From: Streptomyces chattanoogensis
GTDB taxonomy: Bacteria; Actinomycetota; Actinomycetes; Streptomycetales; Streptomycetaceae
Reading direction: 5' to 3'
Length of the DNA stretch: 64,000 bases
Assembly: GCF_001294335.1 (NCBI RefSeq)
Contig: NZ_LGKG01000133.1
Span: 55,494 to 119,493, forward strand
Made by a program: the position numbers and the translations under genes
The notes under the pieces: generated by a model
Database searches by the model: none
What the model was told of the DNA's origin: nothing
The model's input: only the letters and a program-made list of their open reading frames with translations
In this document: one piece after another, positions 8,628 through 16,963 of the stretch
Position numbering within the stretch: the first letter of the stretch is position 1
Layout: every line of letters begins with the position of its first letter

Positions 8628-9566
8628 TCAGGCTGTGACCGGTCGTTCGAGCAACTCCAGCGCGAGCCGCGGCAGGTCCGCGCGGCGGTCGGCGGCGCCG
8701 CTGAGCCAGTGGACCCGCGGGTCCCGGCGGAACCAGGAGTCCTGGCGGCGCGCGAAGCGCTTGGTGGCGCGCACCGTTTCGTCGCGCGCCTCCTGTTCGG
8801 TGCACTCCCCCGCCAGCTGGGCGAGCACCTGCTGGTAGCCGAGCGCCCGGGAGGCCGTACGGCCCTCGCGCAGCCCCTCGCCCTCCAGACGGCGCACCTC
8901 GTCCACCAGGCCCGCGTCCCACATCCGGTCGACCCGGCGCGCGATGCGCTCGTCGAGTTCGGGGCGTTCGACGTCGACGCCGATCTGCAGGGTGTCGTAG
9001 ACCGCCTCGTGACCGGGGAGGTTGGCGGTGAACGGACGGCCGGTGATCTCGATGACCTCGAGGGCGCGCACGATGCGCCGGCCGTTGCTGGCCAGGATGG
9101 CGCGTGCCGCCTCCGGGTCGGCGGCGGCGAGCCGGTCGTGCAGGGCGCCGCTGCCGTGTTCGGCGAGCTCGGCCTCCAGGCGGGCGCGTACCCCGGGGTC
9201 GGTGCCGGGGAAGTCGAGGGCGTCGATGGCGCCGCGTACGTACAGGCCGGAGCCGCCGACGAGCACCGGCGTGCGCCCCTCGGCCAGCAGCCGGTCGATC
9301 TCGGCGCGGGCCAGCCGCTGGTACTCGGCGACGCTGGCCGCCCGGGTCACGTCCCAGATGTCCAGGAGGCGGTGCGGGACGCCCTGCTGCTCCTCGGGCG
9401 TGAGTTTGGCGGTGCCGATGTCCATGCCGCGGTAGAGCTGCATGGAGTCGGCGTTGATGACCTCGCCGCCCAGGTGGCGGGCGAGCGCGACGCCCAGATC
9501 GGACTTTCCGGCCGCGGTGGGACCGACGACGGCGATGACCCGCGGAGCGGGAACGGCGGTGTTCAC
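8628..9566 (-). CDS. miaA: tRNA dimethylallyltransferase
   Basis: 312 residues. MiaA transfers a dimethylallyl group to N6 of A37 in tRNAs reading UNN codons. The P-loop GPTAAGKS is at about residue 16, the DSMQLYRGMDIGTAK substrate motif at about 40, and GGSGLY at about 104. The C-terminal half carries ALGYQQ and the RRQDSWFRRD motif (about 275–285). The GTG start at 9564–9566 gives the normal length but has a weak ribosome-binding site. It works one step before MiaB, encoded 1.5 kb upstream on the same strand with an unrelated gene pair between. Confidence 0.97.
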   Translation of the reverse strand: MNTAVPAPRVIAVVGPTAAGKSDLGVALARHLGGEVINADSMQLYRGMDIGTAKLTPEEQQGVPHRLLDIWDVTRAASVAEYQRLARAEIDRLLAEGRTPVLVGGSGLYVRGAIDALDFPGTDPGVRARLEAELAEHGSGALHDRLAAADPEAARAILASNGRRIVRALEVIEITGRPFTANLPGHEAVYDTLQIGVDVERPELDERIARRVDRMWDAGLVDEVRRLEGEGLREGRTASRALGYQQVLAQLAGECTEQEARDETVRATKRFARRQDSWFRRDPRVHWLSGAADRRADLPRLALELLERPVTA

Positions 9567-9765
9567 CCGGTCAGTCTCGCAAACATCACGCTCTCATCCC
9601 GAATGAGCGACGTGACGGGCTACCCATGGCGTCGTTGCCTGTTCGGGGTCCCGAGAGCCGGTGCACAACCGGCGCCCGCGGGCGGCGCAACAGGACGCTC
9701 CGGGCTTCGACGGATTTCACCCTTTTGTGCACAGCTGAAGACGTCATGAGAAGTAAGGAGCGGTT

Positions 9766-10086
9766 ATGGGCCTGTTTTCGCGGTTCGGGCGGCGCAAGGA
9801 AGCGGCCGGTTCCGAGGAGTCGGCGGTGGCGTCGGATTCCGTGGAGCCGGGGGACGCGGCGGACGAGGCCGGTGTGACGGCCGGGGCCGAGGGGGCGGCG
9901 AAGGAGCCGGCCGCCGACGGCCGGGCCGAGAGCCGGGATGCCGGGAAAACCGCGGCGGGCGAGAAGGACCGGGAGGCGGAGGAGACCGGCAAGGGCGACG
10001 AGTCCGCCGGGAGCCCGGGGATCCCGCGGCAGCAGTCCGCGGAGGCGGCGGCCGACAGCGGGACGGGGGACGGCGCCCGCAAGTAG
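9766..10086 (+). CDS. Small acidic low-complexity protein, unknown
   Basis: 106 residues. The first ten (MGLFSRFGRR) form a short amphipathic basic start that could touch a membrane; the rest is almost entirely Ala, Gly, Glu, Asp, Lys and Ser, and predicted disordered. There is no cysteine. AAGGAG lies 7 nt before the ATG, which supports real translation. It is transcribed away from miaA and towards the LigB-like gene. No domain is recognised. Confidence 0.65.
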   Translation: MGLFSRFGRRKEAAGSEESAVASDSVEPGDAADEAGVTAGAEGAAKEPAADGRAESRDAGKTAAGEKDREAEETGKGDESAGSPGIPRQQSAEAAADSGTGDGARK

Positions 10087-10103
10087 GGCGGCGCGGGACA
10101 CGG

Positions 10104-10139
10104 CGGCGGCCGCGGGGCACCAAGCCCTCGTGGCCGCCG
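10104..10139. terminator. Possible terminator between convergent genes
   Basis: An 8-bp stem CGGCGGCC/GGCCGCCG (10104–10111 with 10132–10139) has a 20-nt loop that can pair further. It lies between the convergent genes ending at 10086 and 10175. Confidence 0.4.
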
Positions 10140-10174
10140 TTGCCGTACGGACGCCGCCTCAGGGGCGGCGGCGG

Positions 10175-10885
10175 TCAGGACCAGGCCGCCACGAAGTAGC
10201 CGACGCCGTAGGGCGCCTCCTCGCGGAGGAGTTCGCCCTGCAGGTCCGCGCCCTGGGCGGCGCCCGCCAGGATCTGCCAGCAGGCGCGCCCGGACGCCTG
10301 GAGGTCGAAGGCGAGTTCCTCGTCCAGTGCGGTCAGCGCGGAGGTGTCGGCGGCTCCGAGGGCGCGGGCCGCCGCCGCGTCGAACGCCTCGGCCCGCTCG
10401 TCGAAGTACCCCGGGGCCTTCACCGTGCGGCGGGCGCTGCCGTCGCCCATCGCCAGGATCGCGATCCGCGGCGCGGAGGCGGCGATCTCGCGGCCCACCG
10501 GGAGGCAGCGGTCGCGGGGCAGCGGTTCGCCCACGCCCAGCCCTTCGACGGGGGCGTCGTCCCAGTCCGCGCGGGACAGCAGCCAGGCGCCGACGGCCAG
10601 CGACGGCGGGAGTTCCCGCTCGGGCGACTCGTCCGAGGCGCCCAGCGGGACCTCGAGGTCCACCCCGAAGCCGCGGAACGAGCCGACGGCGCCCTGGGGA
10701 TGCGGGCCGCGGCCCGCCTGTTCGGCCGGGCCGAGGACGACCAGCCGATCCGGGCGGGCGGCGGCCAGCACGCCGACCGCGTCGAGGCAGGCGGCCCGCA
10801 GCGGGTCCAGCTCGGGCGCGGCCCCGGAGGCGACCTCCGGGACGAGGAGCGGCGGACAGGGACAGATGGCGGCGGCTACGAGCAT
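10175..10885 (-). CDS. Class III extradiol dioxygenase-like (LigB fold) protein
   Basis: 236 residues. The N-terminus MLVAAAICPCPPLLVPEV is the family signature of the actinobacterial LigB-like proteins found next to miaB. In true class III dioxygenases, His and Glu residues bind Fe(II). Here the early His is replaced by Cys-Pro-Cys (residues 9–11), so catalytic activity cannot be assumed. The C-terminus (GVGYFVAAWS) is typical of the group. ATG at 10883–10885 is the first plausible start; an upstream in-frame stretch to about 11005 is Arg/Pro-rich and overlaps a stem-loop, so it was excluded. Role unknown; the persistent link with miaA/miaB suggests a housekeeping function. Confidence 0.75.
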   Translation of the reverse strand: MLVAAAICPCPPLLVPEVASGAAPELDPLRAACLDAVGVLAAARPDRLVVLGPAEQAGRGPHPQGAVGSFRGFGVDLEVPLGASDESPERELPPSLAVGAWLLSRADWDDAPVEGLGVGEPLPRDRCLPVGREIAASAPRIAILAMGDGSARRTVKAPGYFDERAEAFDAAAARALGAADTSALTALDEELAFDLQASGRACWQILAGAAQGADLQGELLREEAPYGVGYFVAAWS

Positions 10886-10982
10886 GGCACGCAGCGTAAC
10901 GCTCCGGGTGGGCGGCACTGCGGCTCGGCCGCCCTTCGGCCGGGCCGGTGGACGCGGCCCGGCAACCGGCGTGCGCCGGCAA

Positions 10983-11010
10983 CGGGCATGCCCCGCAACA
11001 GGCATGCCCG
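10983..11010 (-). terminator. Stem-loop downstream of miaB
   Basis: A perfect 10-bp stem CGGGCATGCC/GGCATGCCCG with an 8-nt loop begins 15 bp past the miaB stop on the minus strand. It is a plausible terminator or mRNA 3' stabiliser. Confidence 0.55.
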
Positions 11011-11024
11011 CTCACCGTCGCGGC

Positions 11025-12542
11025 TCAGTCGCAGCCGCAGCCCGCCGCCGGGGCCGGGGCGGGCGCCGGGGCACCGATCGTCGGCAGCCCCAGGAGAACG
11101 CCCTTGGGCTTCTCCTGCGGGGCGGCGTTGCGCTTCTCCCAGGCGTCGCCGGCCCGGGTGCGCCGTACGGAGCGGACCGGGCCCTCGGCGAGGAGGTGGT
11201 GCGGGGCGGCGTAGGTGATGTCGACCGTGACCATGTCCCCGGGGCGGACCGGCTCTTCGGGCCGGGTGAAGTGGACGAGGCGGTTGTCGGGGGCGCGGCC
11301 GGACAGCCGGTGCGTGGCGTCGTCCTTGCGTCCCTCGCCCTCGGCGACCATGACCTCGAGCGTGCGCCCGACCTGTTTCTTGTTCTCCTCCCAGGAGATC
11401 TCCTCCTGGAGGGCGACCAGCCGCTCGTAGCGCTCCTGGACGACCGCCTTGGGGATCTGGTCCTCCATGTCGGCGGCCGGCGTCCCGGGGCGCTTGGAGT
11501 ACTGGAAGGTGAAGGCCTGTGCGAAGCGGGACTCGCGGACCGTGTGCAGGGTCTGCTCGAAGTCCTCCTCGGTCTCGCCCGGGAAGCCGACGATGATGTC
11601 CGTCGAGATGGCGGCGTCCGGCATGGCGGCCCGCACCTTCTCGATGATGCCCAGGAAGCGCTCCTGGCGGTACGAGCGACGCATGGCCTTCAGCACGCGG
11701 TCGGAGCCGGACTGCAGCGGCATGTGCAGCTGCGGCATGACATTGGGCGTCTCGGCCATGGCGGCGATGACGTCGTCGGTGAAGTCGCGCGGGTGCGGCG
11801 AGGTGAAGCGCACCCGCTCCAGCCCCTCGATCCTCCCGCAGGCCCGCAGCAGCTTGCTGAACGCCTCGCGGTCGCCGATGTCGGACCCGTACGCGTTCAC
11901 GTTCTGGCCGAGCAGGGTGATCTCGCTGACGCCCTCGGCGACCAGCGCCTCGACCTCGGCGAGGATGTCGCCGGGCCGGCGGTCCTTCTCCTTGCCGCGC
12001 AGCGCCGGGACGATACAGAAGGTGCAGGTGTTGTTACAGCCGACGGAGATCGAGACCCAGGCCGCGTACGCGCTCTCGCGCCGGGTCGGCAGCGTCGAGG
12101 GGAACGCCTCCAGCGACTCGGCGATCTCGACCTGCGCCTCCTCCTGGATGCGGGCGCGCTCCAGCAGGACCGGCAGCTTGCCGATGTTGTGCGTCCCGAA
12201 GACCACATCGACCCAGGGTGCCTTCTTGACGATGGTGTCCCGGTCCTTCTGGGCCAGGCACCCGCCGACCGCGATCTGCATACCGGGCCGCGCCGCCTTC
12301 TGGGGAGCGAGCTGCCCCAGGTTGCCGTAGAGCCGGTTGTCGGCGTTCTCCCGTACCGCGCAGGTGTTGAAGACGACCACGTCGGCGCCGTCGGCGTCCT
12401 TGGGCGCCCGGACATACCCGGCGTCCTCGAGGAGGCCCGACAGCCGCTCGGAGTCATGGACGTTCATCTGGCACCCGTAGGTGCGGATCGCATAGGTCTT
12501 GGGAGAACGCACGTCATGGCTCCGGTCGCTGCTGCTGGTCAT
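11025..12542 (-). CDS. miaB: tRNA-2-methylthio-N6-dimethylallyladenosine synthase
   Basis: 505 residues. A radical-SAM methylthiotransferase that adds the 2-methylthio group to i6A37 of tRNA, after MiaA. The UPF0004 domain has its three cluster cysteines in YGCQMNV (about 20), FNTCAV and GGCLAQ. The radical-SAM motif [11 protein letters not shown] is near residue 170, and a TRAM RNA-binding domain lies at about 390–460. The last ~35 residues form a Pro/Ala-rich tail ending in CGCD, beyond the conserved fold. The ATG at 12540–12542 gives the normal N-terminus. Confidence 0.97.
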   Translation of the reverse strand: MTSSSDRSHDVRSPKTYAIRTYGCQMNVHDSERLSGLLEDAGYVRAPKDADGADVVVFNTCAVRENADNRLYGNLGQLAPQKAARPGMQIAVGGCLAQKDRDTIVKKAPWVDVVFGTHNIGKLPVLLERARIQEEAQVEIAESLEAFPSTLPTRRESAYAAWVSISVGCNNTCTFCIVPALRGKEKDRRPGDILAEVEALVAEGVSEITLLGQNVNAYGSDIGDREAFSKLLRACGRIEGLERVRFTSPHPRDFTDDVIAAMAETPNVMPQLHMPLQSGSDRVLKAMRRSYRQERFLGIIEKVRAAMPDAAISTDIIVGFPGETEEDFEQTLHTVRESRFAQAFTFQYSKRPGTPAADMEDQIPKAVVQERYERLVALQEEISWEENKKQVGRTLEVMVAEGEGRKDDATHRLSGRAPDNRLVHFTRPEEPVRPGDMVTVDITYAAPHHLLAEGPVRSVRRTRAGDAWEKRNAAPQEKPKGVLLGLPTIGAPAPAPAPAAGCGCD

Positions 12543-12637
12543 CCTTCAAGGTTAAGGGGACGCCGGGGAAGCATTCGCCCCCGTCGGCGGGCTGCCGTTT
12601 CCCGCCCGGGGACCGCGTGACAGGCGCATCGGCCAGC

Positions 12638-12654
12638 AGTCACTGTCAGTGACT
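12638..12654. promoter_or_regulatory. Perfect 17-bp palindrome between miaB and the MBL gene
   Basis: AGTCACTG-T-CAGTGACT, 8-bp arms and one central base, in the 294-bp divergent interval 12543–12836. The symmetry and position suit a dimeric regulator's operator. I see no other strong feature in that interval apart from a weaker GACATG…CATGTC inverted repeat (12684–12709). Confidence 0.5.
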
Positions 12655-12836
12655 TTCCGCGAGCGATCCGCCGAGAGATTTCTGACATGAGCATGCCTAT
12701 ATCCATGTCTGCTGAGAGACGCACCGGCCGGAAGAAACAAGACCTGACGCCCCTTCCGCTTCCGGCCGCCACCGGGCAATCCTCGTGCCCGGAGACCGGA
12801 GCACCGGTACGCAGCACACACGAAGCGAGTCACACC

Positions 12837-13739
12837 GTGAACGACGACAACAACCAGGACGACAACAACTGGTACGTGGACGACCGCTGCACCAACTGCG
12901 ACGTCGCCAGACAGCTGGCGCCGGGCCTGATCGGTGAGGTCGACGGACGCTCCGAGGTCCTGCGGCAGCCGCGCGGCGCGGCGGAGGAACGCCGCTTACA
13001 CGCCGCCGCGTTCGCCTGTCCTTCGCGTTCCGTCCGCCACCCCTCCCGTCGGCTCGCCCCGGCGCTGGACCCGTTCCCCCTGCCTCTCGGCGACGGCGAC
13101 GACACCGTCCTCCTCTGCGGACACAACTCCCCGCACACCGCCGGGGCCAACGCGTTCCTCCTGAAGCGCCCCTCGGGGACGGCGATGATGATCGACACCC
13201 CTCGCTGGAGCGAGGCGCTGGCCACGCGCTACGAGAGCTTCGGCGCCGTGACCGACGTCCTGCTCACCCACCGGGACCACGCGGCGCACGGCCGCCGCTA
13301 CGCCGACCGCTTCGGGGCCCGGCTGTGGATCCACGAGGGCGATCTGGACGCGGCTCCGGATGCCGACCGGATCCTGCGCGGCACCGGGCCCGCCGAGATC
13401 GCCGAGGGCGTGGTCGCCCATCCGCTTCCGGGCCACACCCGGGGAAGCGTGCTCTATGTCGCGGACGAGCGGTACTGCTTCAGCGGAGACAGCTTCTACT
13501 GGTCGCGCACCACGGACGACATCGAGGTGGCGGAGAGCGTCACCTGGTACTCGATCACGGAGCTGGCCGCCTCGCTGGCCCGTACGGCCGACCGGCTGCG
13601 TTTCGAGTGGCTGCTCGCCGGACACGGCGACCGCAAGCAGCTGCCCGCGCCGCAGATGGCACAGCGCATGCGGGAGCTGACCGCCCGTGTCCGGGAGATG
13701 CGGCCGCGGCCCATCGACTTCACCGCGGTGCGCTGGTGA
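12837..13739 (+). CDS. MBL-fold metallohydrolase with ferredoxin-like N-terminus
   Basis: 300 residues. Residues 1–75 resemble the ferredoxin-like cap found on some MBL proteins (a CTNC pair at about 18–21, one further Cys later), but only part of a 4Fe-4S ligand set is left. The metallo-beta-lactamase domain follows: THRDHAAHG (about 145), PLPGHTRGS (about 198), FSGDSFYW (about 219) and LAGHGDR (about 262) supply the His/Asp metal ligands. The usual HxHxDH is reduced to HRDH. The substrate is not evident. The GTG at 12837–12839 puts the Asp/Asn-rich leader at the N-terminus; an earlier in-frame ATG at 12687 would add 50 residues of poor composition. Confidence 0.75.
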   Translation: MNDDNNQDDNNWYVDDRCTNCDVARQLAPGLIGEVDGRSEVLRQPRGAAEERRLHAAAFACPSRSVRHPSRRLAPALDPFPLPLGDGDDTVLLCGHNSPHTAGANAFLLKRPSGTAMMIDTPRWSEALATRYESFGAVTDVLLTHRDHAAHGRRYADRFGARLWIHEGDLDAAPDADRILRGTGPAEIAEGVVAHPLPGHTRGSVLYVADERYCFSGDSFYWSRTTDDIEVAESVTWYSITELAASLARTADRLRFEWLLAGHGDRKQLPAPQMAQRMRELTARVREMRPRPIDFTAVRW

Positions 13740-13758
13740 GCGGCCGTCCGTCCGCCGC

Positions 13759-15021
13759 TCACCGCACCGAAGCGGCCGGCGGGCGTTCCCGTACCGCGCC
13801 ATAGGCGAGGAAGTAGGCGGGCACCCGGTTCAGCCACCTCGAGGTGGTGAGCAGTTCGGCCATCCGCTTGGCCCGCCGGGGATTGCCGAAGGGCGGCTGT
13901 CCCTCCAGTACGGGTGCGATGACCCGAGCATGGGCGAACCGCTGCAGTGCCTGGGTCAGGGCCGCGGTCGGCCACCGGCGGCGCTGGATGCCGCGCACGT
14001 CCCGCAGGCCGACCGCGCCCGTGCGCAGCGGTCCGGCGAGATACCGGGCGGCGGCCACCGCGTCCTCGACGGCCAGGTTGATGCCGATGCCGAAGACCGG
14101 CGACATCGCATGCGCCGCGTCGCCGATGCACAGCAGGCCCGGGCGGTGCCAGCGCCGCAGCCGGTCGAGCCGTACGTCGAGCAGCTTCACCTCGTCCCAG
14201 GAGCCCAGCGCCTGCACCCGGTCCGCGAGCCAGGGTGCGGCGGCCGCGTAGTTGACCATGAAGGGCCCGAGACCGGCGGCGCGGCGCTCGGCATCGGTTC
14301 CCTTGGGGATCAGCGCGGCGCACTGCCAGTAGTCGCCACGGTCGATCATGGCGGCGAGAAGCCGGTCGCCGGCGCCTCCCACGAGCCCGTGCGGGTCGCC
14401 GTCGCGCCTCGGCAGCCGGAACCACCAGGCGTCCATCGGGCAGGCGAAGGTCCGCAGTCCGAGTTCGGGCAGCGACCGGGCGAGCGAGCCCCGGCCGTCG
14501 CAGGCCACGGTCAGGGTGGCCCGCAGCTCACCGGTACGTCCGTCGGCGGTGCGGTAGCGCACTCCGGCGACCCGGCCGCGCTCCTTCAGGAACGAGGTCG
14601 CCTCGGTGCTCATCCGTACGGCGAAGGACGGCTCCCGCCGGGCCTCGTCCGCCAGGAGGTCGAGGAGGTCCCATTGCGGCACCATCGCGATGTAGTTGTA
14701 CGGGCCCCGCAGCGCGGCGATGTCCCCGACGGTGACCAGCGAGCCGTCCGGGCCGAGCGGCAGCTGGACGGTCCGCACCCGCCGCTGCGGCAGCCGGGCG
14801 AACCGTGCGCCCAGCCCCAGGTCGTCCAGCAGTGCCAGGGTGGAGGGGTGCACGGTGTCGCCGCGGAAGTCGCGCAGGAAGTCCCCGTGTTTCTCCAGGA
14901 CCGTGACCGCCACGCCCGCCCGCGCAAGCAGCAGGGCGAGCACCATGCCGGCCGGGCCGCCGCCCACCACACAGCAGGCGGTCCGCTCCGGCGTGGCCCG
15001 GTCCTGTGTGGTCCTTTCCAT
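13759..15021 (-). CDS. FAD-dependent monooxygenase (PHBH type)
   Basis: 420 residues. A Rossmann GGGPAGMVLALLLARAG motif (about 19–35) binds the FAD ADP part. The DG motif VACDGRGS (about 175) and GDAAHAMSPVFGIGINLAVEDA (about 300) follow, as in p-hydroxybenzoate-hydroxylase-like flavin monooxygenases. There is no C-terminal thioredoxin-like domain. GAAGGGAG precedes the ATG at 15019–15021. It lies 116 bp downstream of the isomerase-family gene on the same strand, and both are divergent from a LysR gene, which suggests a small catabolic or detoxification unit. Substrate unknown. Confidence 0.88.
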   Translation of the reverse strand: MERTTQDRATPERTACCVVGGGPAGMVLALLLARAGVAVTVLEKHGDFLRDFRGDTVHPSTLALLDDLGLGARFARLPQRRVRTVQLPLGPDGSLVTVGDIAALRGPYNYIAMVPQWDLLDLLADEARREPSFAVRMSTEATSFLKERGRVAGVRYRTADGRTGELRATLTVACDGRGSLARSLPELGLRTFACPMDAWWFRLPRRDGDPHGLVGGAGDRLLAAMIDRGDYWQCAALIPKGTDAERRAAGLGPFMVNYAAAAPWLADRVQALGSWDEVKLLDVRLDRLRRWHRPGLLCIGDAAHAMSPVFGIGINLAVEDAVAAARYLAGPLRTGAVGLRDVRGIQRRRWPTAALTQALQRFAHARVIAPVLEGQPPFGNPRRAKRMAELLTTSRWLNRVPAYFLAYGAVRERPPAASVR

Positions 15022-15137
15022 CGCAACGGCTCCCTTCGGCGACGCAAGGTGACGTAGGACTCGTTCCGCCGGAGCGGGAAGAACTAACGCCGCACGGGAT
15101 GCGGTGGTGCGGGCGGGCAACGGGCCCGTCGCGGCCG

Positions 15138-15782
15138 TCAGACGGTGAACCGTCCGCCGTGCTCCCCCCGGAGCCGCCCCGGCGGCAGCTTGCGGCCGAA
15201 GGCGACGAGCACCAGGTCCTGGGCCGCGCCGTACAGGGGCGTACCGCTGCCGAAGGACCAGTCGAGGTCGTCGGCGTGCAGGGAGACGCCGGTGAGATCG
15301 GCGCCGAAGAACCTGGTGGAGCGCGGGGTGACGGTGTCCAGGACGGCGCGCAGCCGGTCTTCGGGGACGCGGCGGTCGAGGTCCAGGGCGACCGCGATGT
15401 CCAGGCCGTGGACGACATCGTGGCCGAGCGCCAGGGCGAGTCCGCCGACCGGCGGCTTCCACGGGTGGTGCGCATTGTCCCGGAGGAAGGCGGCGAGCTC
15501 GCGCGGCGAGGCGGCGGCCGCGTCCTGGCGGGCGAGGCGGTCGGCCACCCGGTCGATGCTGCCGCGGGCCTTGAGGAGCTCCCGTGCCTGACGGGCGAAC
15601 GAGTGGCGGAAGCCCATCGACATATGGGCCGCGACCTCCCGTACCCGCCATCCCGCGCACAGGCTCGGCGCGTCCCAGGCGTCGGGCGGCAGGGCGTCCA
15701 GCATGTCCGCCAGTTCCCGGCGTTCGGCGGCGATGGCGGCTTTGAGGGCCGTGGTGCTGCTGTTGTCCGTGCTGCGGACCAT
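15138..15782 (-). CDS. Maleylpyruvate isomerase / DinB-fold family protein
   Basis: 214 residues of the actinobacterial TIGR03086-like group within the DinB / mycothiol-dependent maleylpyruvate isomerase superfamily: a four-helix metal-binding N-terminal region with LCAGWRVREVAAHM (about 42–55, His52-type ligand) and a second His cluster in ALGHDVVHGLDIA (about 119–131), then a small C-terminal domain. GGGGAGGAG lies 7 nt before the ATG. It heads the leftward pair with the FAD monooxygenase and faces the LysR gene across 186 bp. A mycothiol-linked thiol transfer is plausible but unproven. Confidence 0.82.
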   Translation of the reverse strand: MVRSTDNSSTTALKAAIAAERRELADMLDALPPDAWDAPSLCAGWRVREVAAHMSMGFRHSFARQARELLKARGSIDRVADRLARQDAAAASPRELAAFLRDNAHHPWKPPVGGLALALGHDVVHGLDIAVALDLDRRVPEDRLRAVLDTVTPRSTRFFGADLTGVSLHADDLDWSFGSGTPLYGAAQDLVLVAFGRKLPPGRLRGEHGGRFTV

Positions 15783-15875
15783 GGGTGGTCTCCTCCCCTG
15801 CGGTGTACGGGGCCGCTGACCGGTTCGCTGATCGGGGCCCGCCTGTCCAGGCTCCCGGCCCCGCCGGTATAAGTC

Positions 15876-15894
15876 CAAGAGATTGATCTTCTTG
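15876..15894. promoter_or_regulatory. LysR operator candidate 1
   Basis: CAAGA…TCTTG with an inner AGAT-TG-ATCT palindrome, in the divergent region between the isomerase-family and LysR genes. Confidence 0.45.
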
Positions 15895-15897
15895 TCA

Positions 15898-15916
15898 CCA
15901 GAACCCTTGGTTATGG
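15898..15916. promoter_or_regulatory. LysR operator candidate 2
   Basis: CCAGAACCCTTGGTTATGG: 8-bp arms with one mismatch around a 3-nt centre, 53 bp before the LysR start. Its position 3 bp from the first palindrome fits the paired recognition/activation sites of LysR proteins. Confidence 0.5.
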
Positions 15917-15968
15917 GAGCCTCTGGTGAGTGACGGGGCGGCATCGGACATCGCACAAGGGAGCGCTC

Positions 15969-16907
15969 GTGGAACTCCGGCAGCTGCAGTACTTCGTCGC
16001 CGTGGTGGAGGAGGCCAACTTCACCCGCGCCGCGGCCCGGCTGCATCTGGCGCAGCCGGGGGTGAGCGCGCAGATCCGGCAGCTGGAGCGGGAGCTGGGG
16101 CAGCCGTTGCTGGACCGGTCCGGCGGGCGGGTGACGCCGACGGAGGCGGGCGAGGCGGTACTGCCGTATGCGCGGGCGGCGCTCGCCGCGGCCGAGGGGG
16201 TGCGGCAGACGGTGGACGAATTCACCGGCCTGCTGCGGGGGCGGGTCGCGCTCGGCATGGTCTCCGGGGCCGCCGCCGACGGATTCGATGTGGCGTCGCT
16301 GCTCGCCGACTTCCACGACACCCACCCCGGGGTCGAAATGGCCCTCACCGAGGACAACTCCGAACGGATGCTGGCGGCGCTGCGCGGCGGCGAGCTCGAT
16401 ATCGCGCTGATCGGGCTGGCGGACGAGCCGCCACCGGGCATCTCGGCCCAGATCGTGCTCGATGTGCCGCTGGTCGCCGCGGTCGCGGCGGACGATCCGC
16501 TCGTCGCGCCCCCGGGCCGTACGGAGCTGCCGCCGGCCGCGCTCCGCGACCGTCCGCTGATCAGCCTGCCGCGCGGCACCGGACTGCGTGCGGTCCTCGA
16601 GCGCCTCTGCGCCGCGGCGGGATTCCGGCCCCGGATCGCCTTCGAGGCGGCCTCGCCGCATCTGCTGGCGCAGCTCGCCGCGCGGGGCCTGGGCGTGGCC
16701 GTGGTGCCGGACCTGCCGGCCGACGCCGCCCGGGCCTACGGACTGCGCACGCTGCCGCTCACCGGGCGGCCCCGGCCCCGTGGCCGGATCGCGCTGGTCT
16801 GGCGCACGGAGGGGCCCGCCGGTCCCGCGGCCAGGGCCCTGCTGGACCGGCTGCGTACCGCACTCCCCGAGCGCGCCGGGCGCCACGGCCACGAGACCCG
16901 CCAATAG
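15969..16907 (+). CDS. LysR family transcriptional regulator
   Basis: 312 residues. The N-terminal winged HTH begins at ELRQLQYFVAVVEEANFTRAAARLHLAQPGVSAQI-type sequence (residues 2–60), ending in a linker helix. An effector-binding domain of the periplasmic-binding-protein fold runs from about 90 to 295. GTG at 15969–15971 has AAGGGAG 5 nt upstream. Divergent from the isomerase/monooxygenase pair, it most likely controls that pair and itself through the palindromes just upstream of its start. Confidence 0.92.
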   Translation: MELRQLQYFVAVVEEANFTRAAARLHLAQPGVSAQIRQLERELGQPLLDRSGGRVTPTEAGEAVLPYARAALAAAEGVRQTVDEFTGLLRGRVALGMVSGAAADGFDVASLLADFHDTHPGVEMALTEDNSERMLAALRGGELDIALIGLADEPPPGISAQIVLDVPLVAAVAADDPLVAPPGRTELPPAALRDRPLISLPRGTGLRAVLERLCAAAGFRPRIAFEAASPHLLAQLAARGLGVAVVPDLPADAARAYGLRTLPLTGRPRPRGRIALVWRTEGPAGPAARALLDRLRTALPERAGRHGHETRQ

Positions 16908-16963
16908 CACGGTTGGGTATCCGCCCCTCCCGCACACGCCCCGGTGATGGCAGGATCCCGCCC

